A DNA stretch of 64,000 nucleotides, taken from assembly GCA_902826835.1 (NCBI GenBank), contig CADEGH010000002.1:287342-351341 (forward strand), given 5' to 3'. The translations under genes and the position numbers were made by a program. The notes below the pieces were generated by a model. It did no database searches and was not told where the DNA came from. It saw only the letters and a program-made list of their open reading frames with translations. Numbering within the stretch: the stretch's first letter is position 1; each line of letters opens with the position of its first letter. Of the stretch, positions 34,886 to 43,158 are shown piece by piece. The DNA is from an uncultured bacterium (GTDB lineage: Bacteria > Planctomycetota > GCA-002687715).

Positions 34886-37864
34886 CTAAGAGCTCGGGAG
34901 GGAGAGGGCGACCCGGAAACCGAGGTCGTTACCGCGGTATGACGGACCGAACCCGTTCCGAAAGGCGGCGCGGCACCATCGGGCCTGGTCCCAGAAGCTA
35001 CCGCCTCGCACGACGCGGCCGGAGCCGCTGAGAGGGCCTTGCGGATTGATCTGCATTTCTGGCCCATAGGCCCCAAACCAATCGCTGCACCACTCCCACA
35101 CATTGCCATGCATGTCGCGAAGACCAAAGTGGTTCGGCGGTAACTCACCTACAGGGTGGAGGCGACCATTAGAGTTGTCGTTACACCACCCCACCCTTGC
35201 CAAGTCGGCATCGGAGTCCCCCGACCAGAAGCGGGACTGATTTCCCGCCCGGCACGCATACTCCCACTCGGCCTCAGTGGGCAGGCGAGCACCACATCCA
35301 AGCCACGAGCAGAATTCGAACGCATCGCCCCAAGTCACCCCAACTACAGGTTGCGCTGTTTGATTGTAATTGCGATCGCTCCAGTACCCTGGTGCCCCTT
35401 GTTTCGTCTCCGCAAGGAACTGTTGATACTGACCGTTGGTGACTTGAGTGACGGCGAGTTGGAAGGAGTCGAGATGGACTCGGTGAATCGGCCCCTCCCT
35501 GCTTGCGCGCCCCTTCTCCGCTTCAGGGGAACCCATATCGAACTCGCCGGCAGGGATGGTCACGAACTCCAAGAAGCGCAGGTTCCGCCGCCCGCCAGAA
35601 GACCCTCGTGAGGTGCGTATCGCAGCGAAGGTGCGCAGCTTTTCCCAGGGATGGCGGCGAAGGATCGATCCCAGGGCGGCGAGTGCGGAAGGGTCGCGCT
35701 TCTTCAGAATCTGCGCGGCCACTTCCTGGCGTTCCCACAGTTCGCGGTTCTTGCCGCCCGGTTTCTCCAGCAGTTTGATGAAGGGATTAGATGTGTAGCC
35801 GCCCGCCTCCTCCAGACAGAGATCCAGAGTTTCCCGCTCGGTCACGAAGCGGGGCCTCTCTACCAGTGCGGAAAAGAAGGGCTCGAAGATGTAGGGATCC
35901 TCCAGCGCTAGCAGGAGCATCGTCACTTCGCGCCACCAGCTCTCGCCGAAGTGGTCGAGAAGTGGATTGAGCGGCTCCGCGGGGTGCTGGGGATTCTGGA
36001 ACGCCAGGGAACGAAACTCCCGCGCCGCGAGATACTCCTGAAAACCCAAGTGCAGGAAGCCGTACTCCTGGTGGCTGAAGCCGGTCAGGAGGCCGGATTC
36101 ATCGCGGATCGTTTGCAGAAAGGTCTCGGCATCGTGCACGGAGCAGCGCGCTTTGGCGAGGGCAGGGCCCAGGATTGGCGCTAGCTCCACCGCGGTGGCG
36201 CGGGTTCGTTTTTCTTCTTCATGCAGCCAATAGGCCATGGGCTGGAGGATTTGCCGCGCCGTCTTGGCGTCCACGCTGATGTGCAACTTCTTCGCGCTGC
36301 GCCAAAGTTCGATGAGGACGTTGACGCACTCTTCGTAGAGCTCGACTCGCCGCTCAGGCAGGCGAGCCCGATCGCGATGGACGAGGCACAGAGCGGTGAG
36401 CAGAAGCGGGTTGCCGACGAGTTCCGCGAGGCGCCGCGACCGGGACTGCTGGTCGTCGAGGATCTTGAGCAGGTCTTTGGTCTGCGCTTCCGCGGTGCGT
36501 CGGCCCCGCTCGGGATCGTTGGCCACGCTCGTTTCGACCGCCGTGTACCACTTGCGGATGAAGGTGCGGGACTCATCCTGATTCATCGGCCGCAAGTGAA
36601 GTTCCAAGAACTCGTCCCCGAGCCGAACATCGGGGGTGTAGCCCGCAAAGCGCGAACTCACGAGAAAGAACGACTCGTGGTCGGAGTTGTCGTGGCCGTT
36701 TTGGATCCACTTCTTGATCTCGACTCGCCTCGCCGCGCTCACTTCGTCGAGTCCATCCAGGAGATACAGGATCGGCGCGCCCTTGATCAGCTTGGCCGCG
36801 AAGTTGGTGGACAGTTTGGAAAACTCGCTGCGGTATTCCCCGTCGATCAGGTCCCGGAGCGACTTCATCTCCGGTTCCAGATTGCGGAGCGGAAGAAAGA
36901 TCGGCACCACGCCCTCCGGCAGTCCTGGAACTTCGTCACTCTTCGTGGCGAGAACATAGGCGAGGCGCTTCAAGTGAGTGGTCTTCCCACTTCCCGGATC
37001 CCCCAGCAGCACCACCCCCCGAATCACCTGCTTCCTACTCCCGCGATCAAACGCCGAGCGCAACTTGATCTCGCGCTCGTGCTCGCCGGGTTCCATTCCG
37101 GAGCCCTTCCCGCCCTTCCGATCCTCGTCCCCATACCGACGCCCCACACTCGCCCGCAACTCGACATACAAATCGTCCAACCCAATCGGCATCCGCACCT
37201 TGTTGGTCTCAAAGCCGGCCAGGGTGATCGCCGCAAATTTGGTGGCGACCGTCGCGCGAAAATTCGTGATGTCTTGCGGCAACCGCATCGCGGCCGCGTC
37301 AGCGGGCTTCACTTCCAACGCACGCTCGCGCGCTCGACCACTGAGGCCGGAAGGAGCGGTCTTGCTCGACCCTCCGCGTTCCCCCCCCGCCCGGTCTGAT
37401 CGCCACTTGTTCAGCGCCTTCGTGACCTTCAGTTGAAGGTCATTGTCGCAAAAGGTCCGGACGAGCTGCTCCCGCTCGATCCACGCCAAGAACTTGTCCC
37501 GGAGCTCCTGCTTCTTCCACCGGTCGGGCCCCGGATCAAAATCCCGGTTCGGGTCCACGCTCCCGGGTTCCAACTTGAAGACCAACCGATGCTTGGCCGC
37601 CCGATGTTCGATCTCTGTGTATGAGTGCTCCTTTCCTTCCGGAATGCTCCCATACCGCGTCCCGATGATCCCCAGCAACAGGTCCGCCTCCGCCAAATGC
37701 CGGAGCGACTCTTCCAACGAGTTCTGTTCACTCGCCTCAAATCGCTCCATCCCGACAAAGTCCATCCCCGCCTCCAGGATGGCCTCCTTCACCAAGTCCC
37801 TCCGCACCTTGTTGTCCAAGTACGTGGACGACACAAACACCCTGATTCGTCGGTGGTCGTTCAT
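34886..37864 (-). CDS. DUF4062-NACHT-FGE (SUMF1-like) conflict protein
   Basis: 992 residues. DUF4062-type N-terminus (about 5-100) with IRVFVSSTYLD, LLLGIIGTRYGSIP and SYTEIEHRAA, a family often fused to NACHT/TPR proteins. Linker, then NACHT ATPase with P-loop GDPGSGKTT (288-296) and Walker B LLDGLDEVS (368-376), then VGNPLLLTAL and FLHLGFQEYLAA. C-terminal FGE/SUMF1 domain from about residue 765 (FVTIPAGEFDMGS, LPTEAEWEYACRAG, MHGNVWEWCSDWF, LGFRVALSLPSS). The whole region from P-loop to C-terminus is closely similar to the convergent TIR-NACHT protein, while the N-terminal modules are unrelated. ATG 37864 is the only good start. A perfect 11-bp inverted repeat lies about 100 bases upstream. 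Confidence 0.92.
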   Translation of the reverse strand: MNDHRRIRVFVSSTYLDNKVRRDLVKEAILEAGMDFVGMERFEASEQNSLEESLRHLAEADLLLGIIGTRYGSIPEGKEHSYTEIEHRAAKHRLVFKLEPGSVDPNRDFDPGPDRWKKQELRDKFLAWIEREQLVRTFCDNDLQLKVTKALNKWRSDRAGGERGGSSKTAPSGLSGRARERALEVKPADAAAMRLPQDITNFRATVATKFAAITLAGFETNKVRMPIGLDDLYVELRASVGRRYGDEDRKGGKGSGMEPGEHEREIKLRSAFDRGSRKQVIRGVVLLGDPGSGKTTHLKRLAYVLATKSDEVPGLPEGVVPIFLPLRNLEPEMKSLRDLIDGEYRSEFSKLSTNFAAKLIKGAPILYLLDGLDEVSAARRVEIKKWIQNGHDNSDHESFFLVSSRFAGYTPDVRLGDEFLELHLRPMNQDESRTFIRKWYTAVETSVANDPERGRRTAEAQTKDLLKILDDQQSRSRRLAELVGNPLLLTALCLVHRDRARLPERRVELYEECVNVLIELWRSAKKLHISVDAKTARQILQPMAYWLHEEEKRTRATAVELAPILGPALAKARCSVHDAETFLQTIRDESGLLTGFSHQEYGFLHLGFQEYLAAREFRSLAFQNPQHPAEPLNPLLDHFGESWWREVTMLLLALEDPYIFEPFFSALVERPRFVTERETLDLCLEEAGGYTSNPFIKLLEKPGGKNRELWERQEVAAQILKKRDPSALAALGSILRRHPWEKLRTFAAIRTSRGSSGGRRNLRFLEFVTIPAGEFDMGSPEAEKGRASREGPIHRVHLDSFQLAVTQVTNGQYQQFLAETKQGAPGYWSDRNYNQTAQPVVGVTWGDAFEFCSWLGCGARLPTEAEWEYACRAGNQSRFWSGDSDADLARVGWCNDNSNGRLHPVGELPPNHFGLRDMHGNVWEWCSDWFGAYGPEMQINPQGPLSGSGRVVRGGSFWDQARWCRAAFRNGFGPSYRGNDLGFRVALSLPSS

Positions 37865-38256
37865 GGATCTCGTGGCTCGGGTATCCCTGCCCTACAAGCC
37901 GGGTACTACGGCTCATCTTACGCCACCGTCTCCCCCTTGCCGCGCCCGTCCTCTCATCCCTCGAATGGCGCAGTTGCGCCATTCGGTCTCCCCACTCCCT
38001 TACCACCTTCGCCCCCATTCGACTGCAAAGTCACGGTCGTAACCGCGAGGTTTCGCCCTGGGCGTTCGGGCGGGTGCCCAATCCGGCGATGAGGGTGAGA
38101 TCCACGGATAATTGAAATTCCGGAAAGAAGCACCTTCCGCATCCAAGGCGCCGACGCATCAGGAGGTGTGGCAACCTCGCTTGCGCACCCCGGAGTCCCA
38201 AGAGGACGAAGAGGTTCCGTTCCCGCGCAGGGACGCCCACGGGTGGAGGTAAGACG
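37865..38256. other. Divergent promoter region of the DUF4062-NACHT and 38257 genes
   Basis: 392 bases with no convincing gene. It holds the long palindrome at 37962-37985, a copy of AGTCACGGTCG at 38029-38039 (also found at 41135-41145), and a GGAGG ribosome site just before 38257. Reading frames here are short and not protein-like. Confidence 0.55.
37962..37985. promoter_or_regulatory. 24-bp palindrome, likely operator or cruciform
   Basis: CGAATGGCGCA, two-base centre GT, TGCGCCATTCG: eleven perfectly paired bases per arm, about 100 bases upstream of the DUF4062-NACHT start. The near-perfect dyad without a U tract fits a binding site for a dimeric regulator better than a terminator. Confidence 0.5.
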
Positions 38257-39642
38257 ATGATTTCCATGGACTTGTCTCGCGTCTGGTGGTGCAGTTGGGC
38301 ACTGCTCGCGTGCCCGGTGGTGGAGGCCCAAGGTCCGGGCAGCGCGGGATTTCACCTCGATGTGCTTGGCAACCTGACTTCCACTCACAGCGCAGTGGCC
38401 GATCTTCCGGCCGCGCCCGGCTCCGGATTCGCGGGTTTGCCCCCCGGTGTTCCCGGGAATCCCTACACGGCGTATGTGACCCCCGGCACAAGCATCAAGG
38501 TCAGGCTTTCGGTCGCAGGCAGCAGCTTGGGACCCCTTCCGTTCGGGCCGGGAAGTGTGGTGACGCTTTTTTGGTCGCTCGGAACCCCGATGATTGCGAT
38601 CCCGGCAGGGCCCGGGTTCGTTCCTCCGGCAGTCCCGGGGCAGCCGTTCATTGTCCAAGTTCTTCCGTTTGGCGGTGCCATCCTCGATGGACTCGGGGTC
38701 CTCGGCCCACCTCCCATCATTCTCCCCACGGATCCAGGGCATCCGGACAAATTAGAGGTCAGTCTCACCTACCCGATCGGGTTGCCGTTCTTCGCGCCAC
38801 TGGCTCTCCAAGCACTCGCGATGACTCCAACCGGCCTGTTTGCAATCTCGAATGCGGTGACGATCATCGGTGGGCCCAACCCTGCCGAGATCTCGCTCCT
38901 CGGAGGGCTCGTGGGCTGCGGCGGTGGCGCCGCTCTCGATGACGGGTCGGTGGGCATCCCACTCCCGCCCGGGTTTCTCTTCTACGGCTTTCCACCGGGC
39001 ATCGCGTCAGTCAGCACCAACGGGTACGTCGAATTGGTCCCACCGGCGGCCTGTGACTTGTCGGGTAGTGCCGCCGATCTCGGGTGTGCTCCGGCCACGG
39101 TCACGGCCTCGCCGCGCGTGGCGGTGAATCACTTTGACTCCGATTTCTCCGTCCCGGCGACACCACCCCGAGTGGCCGACCTGACCATGGAGTTCGCACC
39201 TCCGACCCCCTTCACTCCCTCGCGCGTCATTGTGCGCTGGAAGAACGTCGCGAACTTCGGGGTCCCCGTCGGTCTCCTGGATCAAAACCGCGCCTCCATG
39301 GTGGTCGAGCTGTGGGGCAGCGACGGCCCCTCCGCCAGTCGCATCGCGGTGGTGAGGCAGGAGGTTCACTCGGTGACGTCGATCGCCAATCACGAGATGG
39401 TCGGGATCGGTCCTGGTTTACCCATTCATGGTTTCTTTGGCCCCCCGCCCCTCTGCACGGCCATTGCTCTGCCCACTCTCTACGGTGGCCCTGGGTACTT
39501 CGGACTTCCCTCGGAGGCGATCTACCACGACAACCTCGCCGGCCCGCCGCTCGCCGGCCTGTCGATCCTGAGCAACCTGGCCGTCGTCTTCGACCCCATC
39601 GGACCTTTCGTCCCGGGGTCCTATGTGGTGAACGTCTACTGA
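38257..39642 (+). CDS. Secreted beta-rich protein of unknown function
   Basis: 461 residues with a signal peptide (WWCSWALLACPVVEAQG; cleavage near residue 25). The sequence is rich in Pro and Gly. It includes a segment LALQALAMTPTGLFAISNAV (residues about 187-206) seen at the C-terminus of other secreted proteins here, here placed in the middle and followed by a second beta-rich domain with cysteines (GLVGCGGG, PAACDLSG) and a likely NIDO-like or lectin-like fold (SVSTNGYVEL). ATG 38257 is preceded by GGAGG at good spacing. No enzyme motif is seen. Confidence 0.75.
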   Translation: MISMDLSRVWWCSWALLACPVVEAQGPGSAGFHLDVLGNLTSTHSAVADLPAAPGSGFAGLPPGVPGNPYTAYVTPGTSIKVRLSVAGSSLGPLPFGPGSVVTLFWSLGTPMIAIPAGPGFVPPAVPGQPFIVQVLPFGGAILDGLGVLGPPPIILPTDPGHPDKLEVSLTYPIGLPFFAPLALQALAMTPTGLFAISNAVTIIGGPNPAEISLLGGLVGCGGGAALDDGSVGIPLPPGFLFYGFPPGIASVSTNGYVELVPPAACDLSGSAADLGCAPATVTASPRVAVNHFDSDFSVPATPPRVADLTMEFAPPTPFTPSRVIVRWKNVANFGVPVGLLDQNRASMVVELWGSDGPSASRIAVVRQEVHSVTSIANHEMVGIGPGLPIHGFFGPPPLCTAIALPTLYGGPGYFGLPSEAIYHDNLAGPPLAGLSILSNLAVVFDPIGPFVPGSYVVNVY

Positions 39643-39667
39643 CCGAGTTCCGGGCAAGCGCTGCTTT

Positions 39668-40900
39668 TCATTTGCGCAGCTCGCGACGGAGGGTGTCGGC
39701 CACGTCGCGGACGCGGAGGCCGTCAGCGGTGAGGAGATGGTTGACTCGCTCGGTGGCCTGGGCCCGCTGGCCCAGTTCGTCTGCCGCCTTCATCGTGTAG
39801 GTGAACGCGTAGTAGATGTCGGAAGGCGTGATTTCGTACCCGTAGCCTTGGATGATTCCGCGCAGAGAGAGCAGGCCGACTTCCATTGCGAATTCAGGCT
39901 TTTCGTCGGCATAGTCGCGCGCCGCCCGAGAGAGGGTCAGCGGATCGCAGGGCGTGGATTGGGCGAGAGCCAAGGCTTCCGCGTAGAGCCCGGCCTCCTT
40001 CGCGGCGGCAAACCACTTGCCTTCGTCTCCCGGGGACTTGAGCACCAAGTCACGCAGAACCTCGCTCGCCGACTTCCCCGGATACTTCTGGCAGACGGCC
40101 CGGAAGGTCGCGAGGTAGGTGGACTTGAAGTTCGCCCGCAGGCCGTGCTGGGAGTAGGCTTCCTCGGTCCTTCCGGCCTGAAGGAGGATCTGTTCGCACA
40201 CGCGGTCGTGGTCCTCGGCCGCCGAGTAGGTTTCCGCCTCCAACGCCGCACAGCGCAGAGCATCGTCGACACGACCGGCTTTCGCGATCGCCAACACCGC
40301 CCATCGCCGGAATGGCCAAAACGTCTGGCCACTCACAAGCGCTTCCAGTTCGTCGTAGCGTTGGGCGGTGAAGAGCGCGCTCAAGCAGACGGAGGTGAAC
40401 TTGAACAAGCCTAGTTCTATCTGGTCCGAGGCGAAGAATTTCCGAGTGACGGGCAAGAATCGCTCCGCCCACGCGGATGCGATTTCCTTCGCGACGCAGA
40501 CTTCTCCCCACCGCTCCCCCAGGCTCTCGAGGTAAGGGACCTGATCCGCCTGGTACGCGGCGAACAAGCGCTCGAGCCAGTCCGCCCTCGTTTTGGAATC
40601 GACCGGGGCCTGCGCGATGATCGCCACGAGCTCGGCGACGGCGTGGTTGACCGCGGTACCGATGGAGCCCGAGGAGCTGTCGACATTCTCGATGGCCGGC
40701 GAAACCCGCTCGAGCAGAATCACTGCCCCCTCACCCGCGACCGCGGGTTCCTTCTTCGCCACTTTCTTGATCTCGGCCACCGCCTGCTTGATCCGCGTGA
40801 TCGCCGGCTGAGACTTCCACCCGAACGCGCGCAGCTTGAAACTAGGCTTGAATGCCCACTGGTGCGGGTCCGCCTCTGGTGTCGCTTTCTTGATACTCAT
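39668..40900 (-). CDS. Alpha-helical repeat-like protein of unknown function
   Basis: 410 residues, no signal peptide or membrane helix. It is almost wholly helical with a TPR/HEAT-like look (segments ALRCAALEAETYSAAEDHD, AGLYAEALALAQS) and a charged N-terminus. I do not recognise a family. Start at ATG 40900; an upstream ATG at 40954 would add 18 residues of non-conserved character. A broken partial copy of residues about 105-195 lies at 44095-44356. The 3' end is 25 bases from the convergent 38257 gene. Confidence 0.75.
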   Translation of the reverse strand: MSIKKATPEADPHQWAFKPSFKLRAFGWKSQPAITRIKQAVAEIKKVAKKEPAVAGEGAVILLERVSPAIENVDSSSGSIGTAVNHAVAELVAIIAQAPVDSKTRADWLERLFAAYQADQVPYLESLGERWGEVCVAKEIASAWAERFLPVTRKFFASDQIELGLFKFTSVCLSALFTAQRYDELEALVSGQTFWPFRRWAVLAIAKAGRVDDALRCAALEAETYSAAEDHDRVCEQILLQAGRTEEAYSQHGLRANFKSTYLATFRAVCQKYPGKSASEVLRDLVLKSPGDEGKWFAAAKEAGLYAEALALAQSTPCDPLTLSRAARDYADEKPEFAMEVGLLSLRGIIQGYGYEITPSDIYYAFTYTMKAADELGQRAQATERVNHLLTADGLRVRDVADTLRRELRK

Positions 40901-42043
40901 GGCAAGGGTTGGGTCTGGAGTCCCTCTTCGGCATCGAACGGGCATCAAGGGCACTCAACCCCTGCTTTCTCCCGTATCTCCGACATCTTCCCGCGGACCA
41001 ACCGCGGACTAAAGTCTCGGCCCGACACTTTCCCACACCGACCGAGCCCAAGCCATCCTGGTGGGCGGCGCAAGCTGCGTTGCGTCGCCTCGAGCCACCG
41101 TCCCAACTCCAGGTGCGCCGAAGTCCGATCAAGGAGTCACGGTCGCAGCCTCAATGCGGGGACCTCGACCGCTCAGATGGAGCGGGGACGACGGGTGAGA
41201 ATCGCTCCTCACCCCCGATCGAATCCGGGCGCGCATCCTCAGGTAACCACCAGAATGACCGGGCCCATGGCCAGCCGCTGTCGCAGCATGAGTAGCAGAA
41301 GGGGGACGCGTCACGGCTGGAAAGAAACACAACCCGTCCAATGCTGGCGTTGCCCAATTGTGCAGCTCGCCGGCTCCCCTTGCACTGGCGTGGAGCCGCA
41401 ATGCTCGTCAACGAGCGTCCAACGATATCCTCGCCGTGGTCTCAATCGCGTTGGACGCGGAATAAGCGTCGCGAGGGCACGATTCGATTTCGACAGAAAA
41501 GTCACGGTTAGCGTGACTATTTGGTCGTACAATTGAACGCGTAGTTCCTTGACAGCGGTGGCATCGGGGTGTTCAATCCAGGCCGTCATGAATCCGCCAT
41601 GCAGACCACAGGCCTGGGTAGCGCAACTCGAATCCCGCGCGGACGAAGACTCCATCGCCGATCTCGCCCGACTCTGGGCTCTCGCGAAAACACCAGGGGA
41701 CCGCTCGCACCCAACCGCGTCCGTCTCGCAAGCCGCGCGGACCGCCAGGTGTGCACGCGAAGTGACGCCGAAGCACCCTATTGCACGGCTCGCTCGCGGC
41801 ACCATGCGGCGCGCAGCGCCTGACGACTACGCGGCAGGTTTCGACCTCGAAGCGCAATGGACCTGGCACGCTTCGCGTTGGCGAGTCGAGTTCGCCGGTC
41901 CGAATTCAAGGGATCCTCATTACCGGGCGGTCGCCGCGATCTCCCAATTCGCAATCGCTCCCCCTCGAGGACCGAGCGGCGTCGGAGAACGCTGTCACCG
42001 GGCCTCGAGATTTGTTCGCTGCTGAAAAGGAAACCCAAGGTCC
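40901..42043. other. Long intergenic region without a convincing gene
   Basis: About 1.1 kb between the helical protein gene and the next plus-strand gene. Open frames on both strands (for example 41549-42025 plus) lack a ribosome site and family-like sequence. Features seen: AGTCACGGTCG at 41135-41145, the inverted repeat at 41500-41518, and a promoter-like TTGACA-17-TTCAAT at 41549-41577. The region may hold a decayed gene or an untranslated leader. Confidence 0.5.
41500..41518. repeat. Inverted repeat AGTCACG-GTTAG-CGTGACT
   Basis: Seven perfect pairs with a five-base loop, 30 bases upstream of a promoter-like TTGACA. The left arm is part of an AGTCACGGT word found twice more nearby (38029 and 41135). 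Not followed by a U-rich tract, so an operator or leader hairpin is more likely than a terminator. Confidence 0.35.
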
Positions 42044-42508
42044 ATGATTCACAGGTACATCCTGGCGTCCGTCGTGTTGGGCGCCTCACTCACCATCAAC
42101 ACGAAATCCGGAGTCGAAGATCTTTCGCTCGCCCCGCCGCAGGAAGAGCCGCCTGCGGCCACCGCTACGGCGACCACGGCCACCGCTACCACGGCGACCA
42201 CGTCGATGGGAATCGAAGCATGGCTCGAGGAATGGGCAAGGGAAGCACGCGTCGAGAGAGCGGAAGAGGCGCGCGAAACCGCCGTCGAAGAGAACTGGGA
42301 GATTCAGCCCACGACTGAAAAGAAGGACGAGGTCGAGGAGGACGAGGAAACCCGCGAGGATCCCACCAACACGACCGAGGGTCTCTTCGAGGGACTCGAA
42401 GACCTCAATGAAAAGAGGTGGGAACAAATCGGCGGCGTCACTCCGGTCGGAACCACGACGACCCTCGAGGTGATGCCGGCAACGACGGCTATCTCCTCCG
42501 GAAACTGA
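42044..42508 (+). CDS. Small acidic secreted protein, unknown function
   Basis: 154 residues. A short hydrophobic N-terminus (MIHRYILASVVLGASLTI) may be a signal peptide, followed by a Thr/Ala low-complexity run (about residues 38-54, coded by ACC/GCG-type codons at 42157-42207) and then a strongly acidic helical part (EEARETAVEE, DEVEEDEETREDP). AAGG lies upstream of the ATG. No family is recognised. A strong stem-loop follows its stop; the HTTM-type pair starts 71 bases later and may be part of the same transcript. Confidence 0.55.
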   Translation: MIHRYILASVVLGASLTINTKSGVEDLSLAPPQEEPPAATATATTATATTATTSMGIEAWLEEWAREARVERAEEARETAVEENWEIQPTTEKKDEVEEDEETREDPTNTTEGLFEGLEDLNEKRWEQIGGVTPVGTTTTLEVMPATTAISSGN

Positions 42509-42525
42509 CTCATAGCGTGATCGAA

Positions 42526-42558
42526 GCTCGCGACGCTGGCCTTGGCCAGCTCGCGAGC
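42526..42558. terminator. Strong stem-loop, 15 base pairs with one bulge, no U tract
   Basis: GCTCGCGA, bulged C, GCTGGCC, loop TT, GGCCAGC, TCGCGAGC. The two arms pair over fifteen bases. It lies between the acidic protein gene and the next gene, 18 bases after the stop. Neither side has a run of T, so it may act as a pause, a processing or stability element, or a weak terminator. Confidence 0.5.
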
Positions 42559-42579
42559 AACGGTTCGTAGGGACTTGAA

Positions 42580-43158
42580 ATGGGCCGCAGATTTGACCTC
42601 CTTGCAGTTCCCTGTCTCTTGGTCTTGGTCGCACTCAACCAAATCCGCCTGGCCCACACTTCGTGGTTGAGCCCGTGGAAGGGTGGGGGCTTCGGAATGT
42701 TCAGCAGTACCGATGATCCCGGACAGCGATTCATCGGGACCGAGGCGGTAGATTCGAGCGATCGTCCAATCGCGATCAAGATGAGCTTCCCGGGGGGGAT
42801 TCTGTCGACCTCGTCGGCACGCAGGCTATCCTGCATTCCGGATCAAGGGTTATTACAGTTGGTCGCCGATCAAATGTTGCGTCTCCCCTTTGTTCCCACC
42901 GGGATTCGGCGTGAGTCGCTCATCGAGAAGGTTCGCTCGGGAAATCCCCAGTCTCGTCTTCCGGTACCGGCCGAAGGCGGCGAGCCGCCTGTCTATCGAG
43001 TATTGACCAACCGAGATCCCCGCGTCGATCCCGGCCGCTTGACCGTCTTGCGCAGGCTCACTCTGCAGATGTGGCGCTTGGAATTCGATCCCGGCACGTG
43101 CCGAGTCACCGTCCGCCGCATGCCGATCTCGGCAACGTCAGAGGTCTCCCCCCGATGA
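42580..43158 (+). CDS. Membrane-anchored partner protein of an HTTM-like membrane protein
   Basis: 192 residues with one N-terminal transmembrane segment (FDLLAVPCLLVLVALNQIRL) and then an extracytoplasmic domain with the motif SPWKGGGFGMFSSTDD, typical of small proteins encoded directly before HTTM/vitamin-K-carboxylase-like membrane proteins. I do not know a biochemical role. The stop codon overlaps the ATG of the next gene (ATGA), showing tight coupling. Confidence 0.7.
   Translation: MGRRFDLLAVPCLLVLVALNQIRLAHTSWLSPWKGGGFGMFSSTDDPGQRFIGTEAVDSSDRPIAIKMSFPGGILSTSSARRLSCIPDQGLLQLVADQMLRLPFVPTGIRRESLIEKVRSGNPQSRLPVPAEGGEPPVYRVLTNRDPRVDPGRLTVLRRLTLQMWRLEFDPGTCRVTVRRMPISATSEVSPR

Noticed and set aside
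41610..41660. Possible tRNA T-arm-like string (CTCGAATCCCGC)
   Set aside because: The arms needed for the T stem and the acceptor stem do not pair, and no D or anticodon arm fits.
41549..42025. 158-codon plus frame in the long intergenic region
   Set aside because: No ribosome site, mixed Arg/Ala/Cys composition and no family pattern; treated as non-coding.
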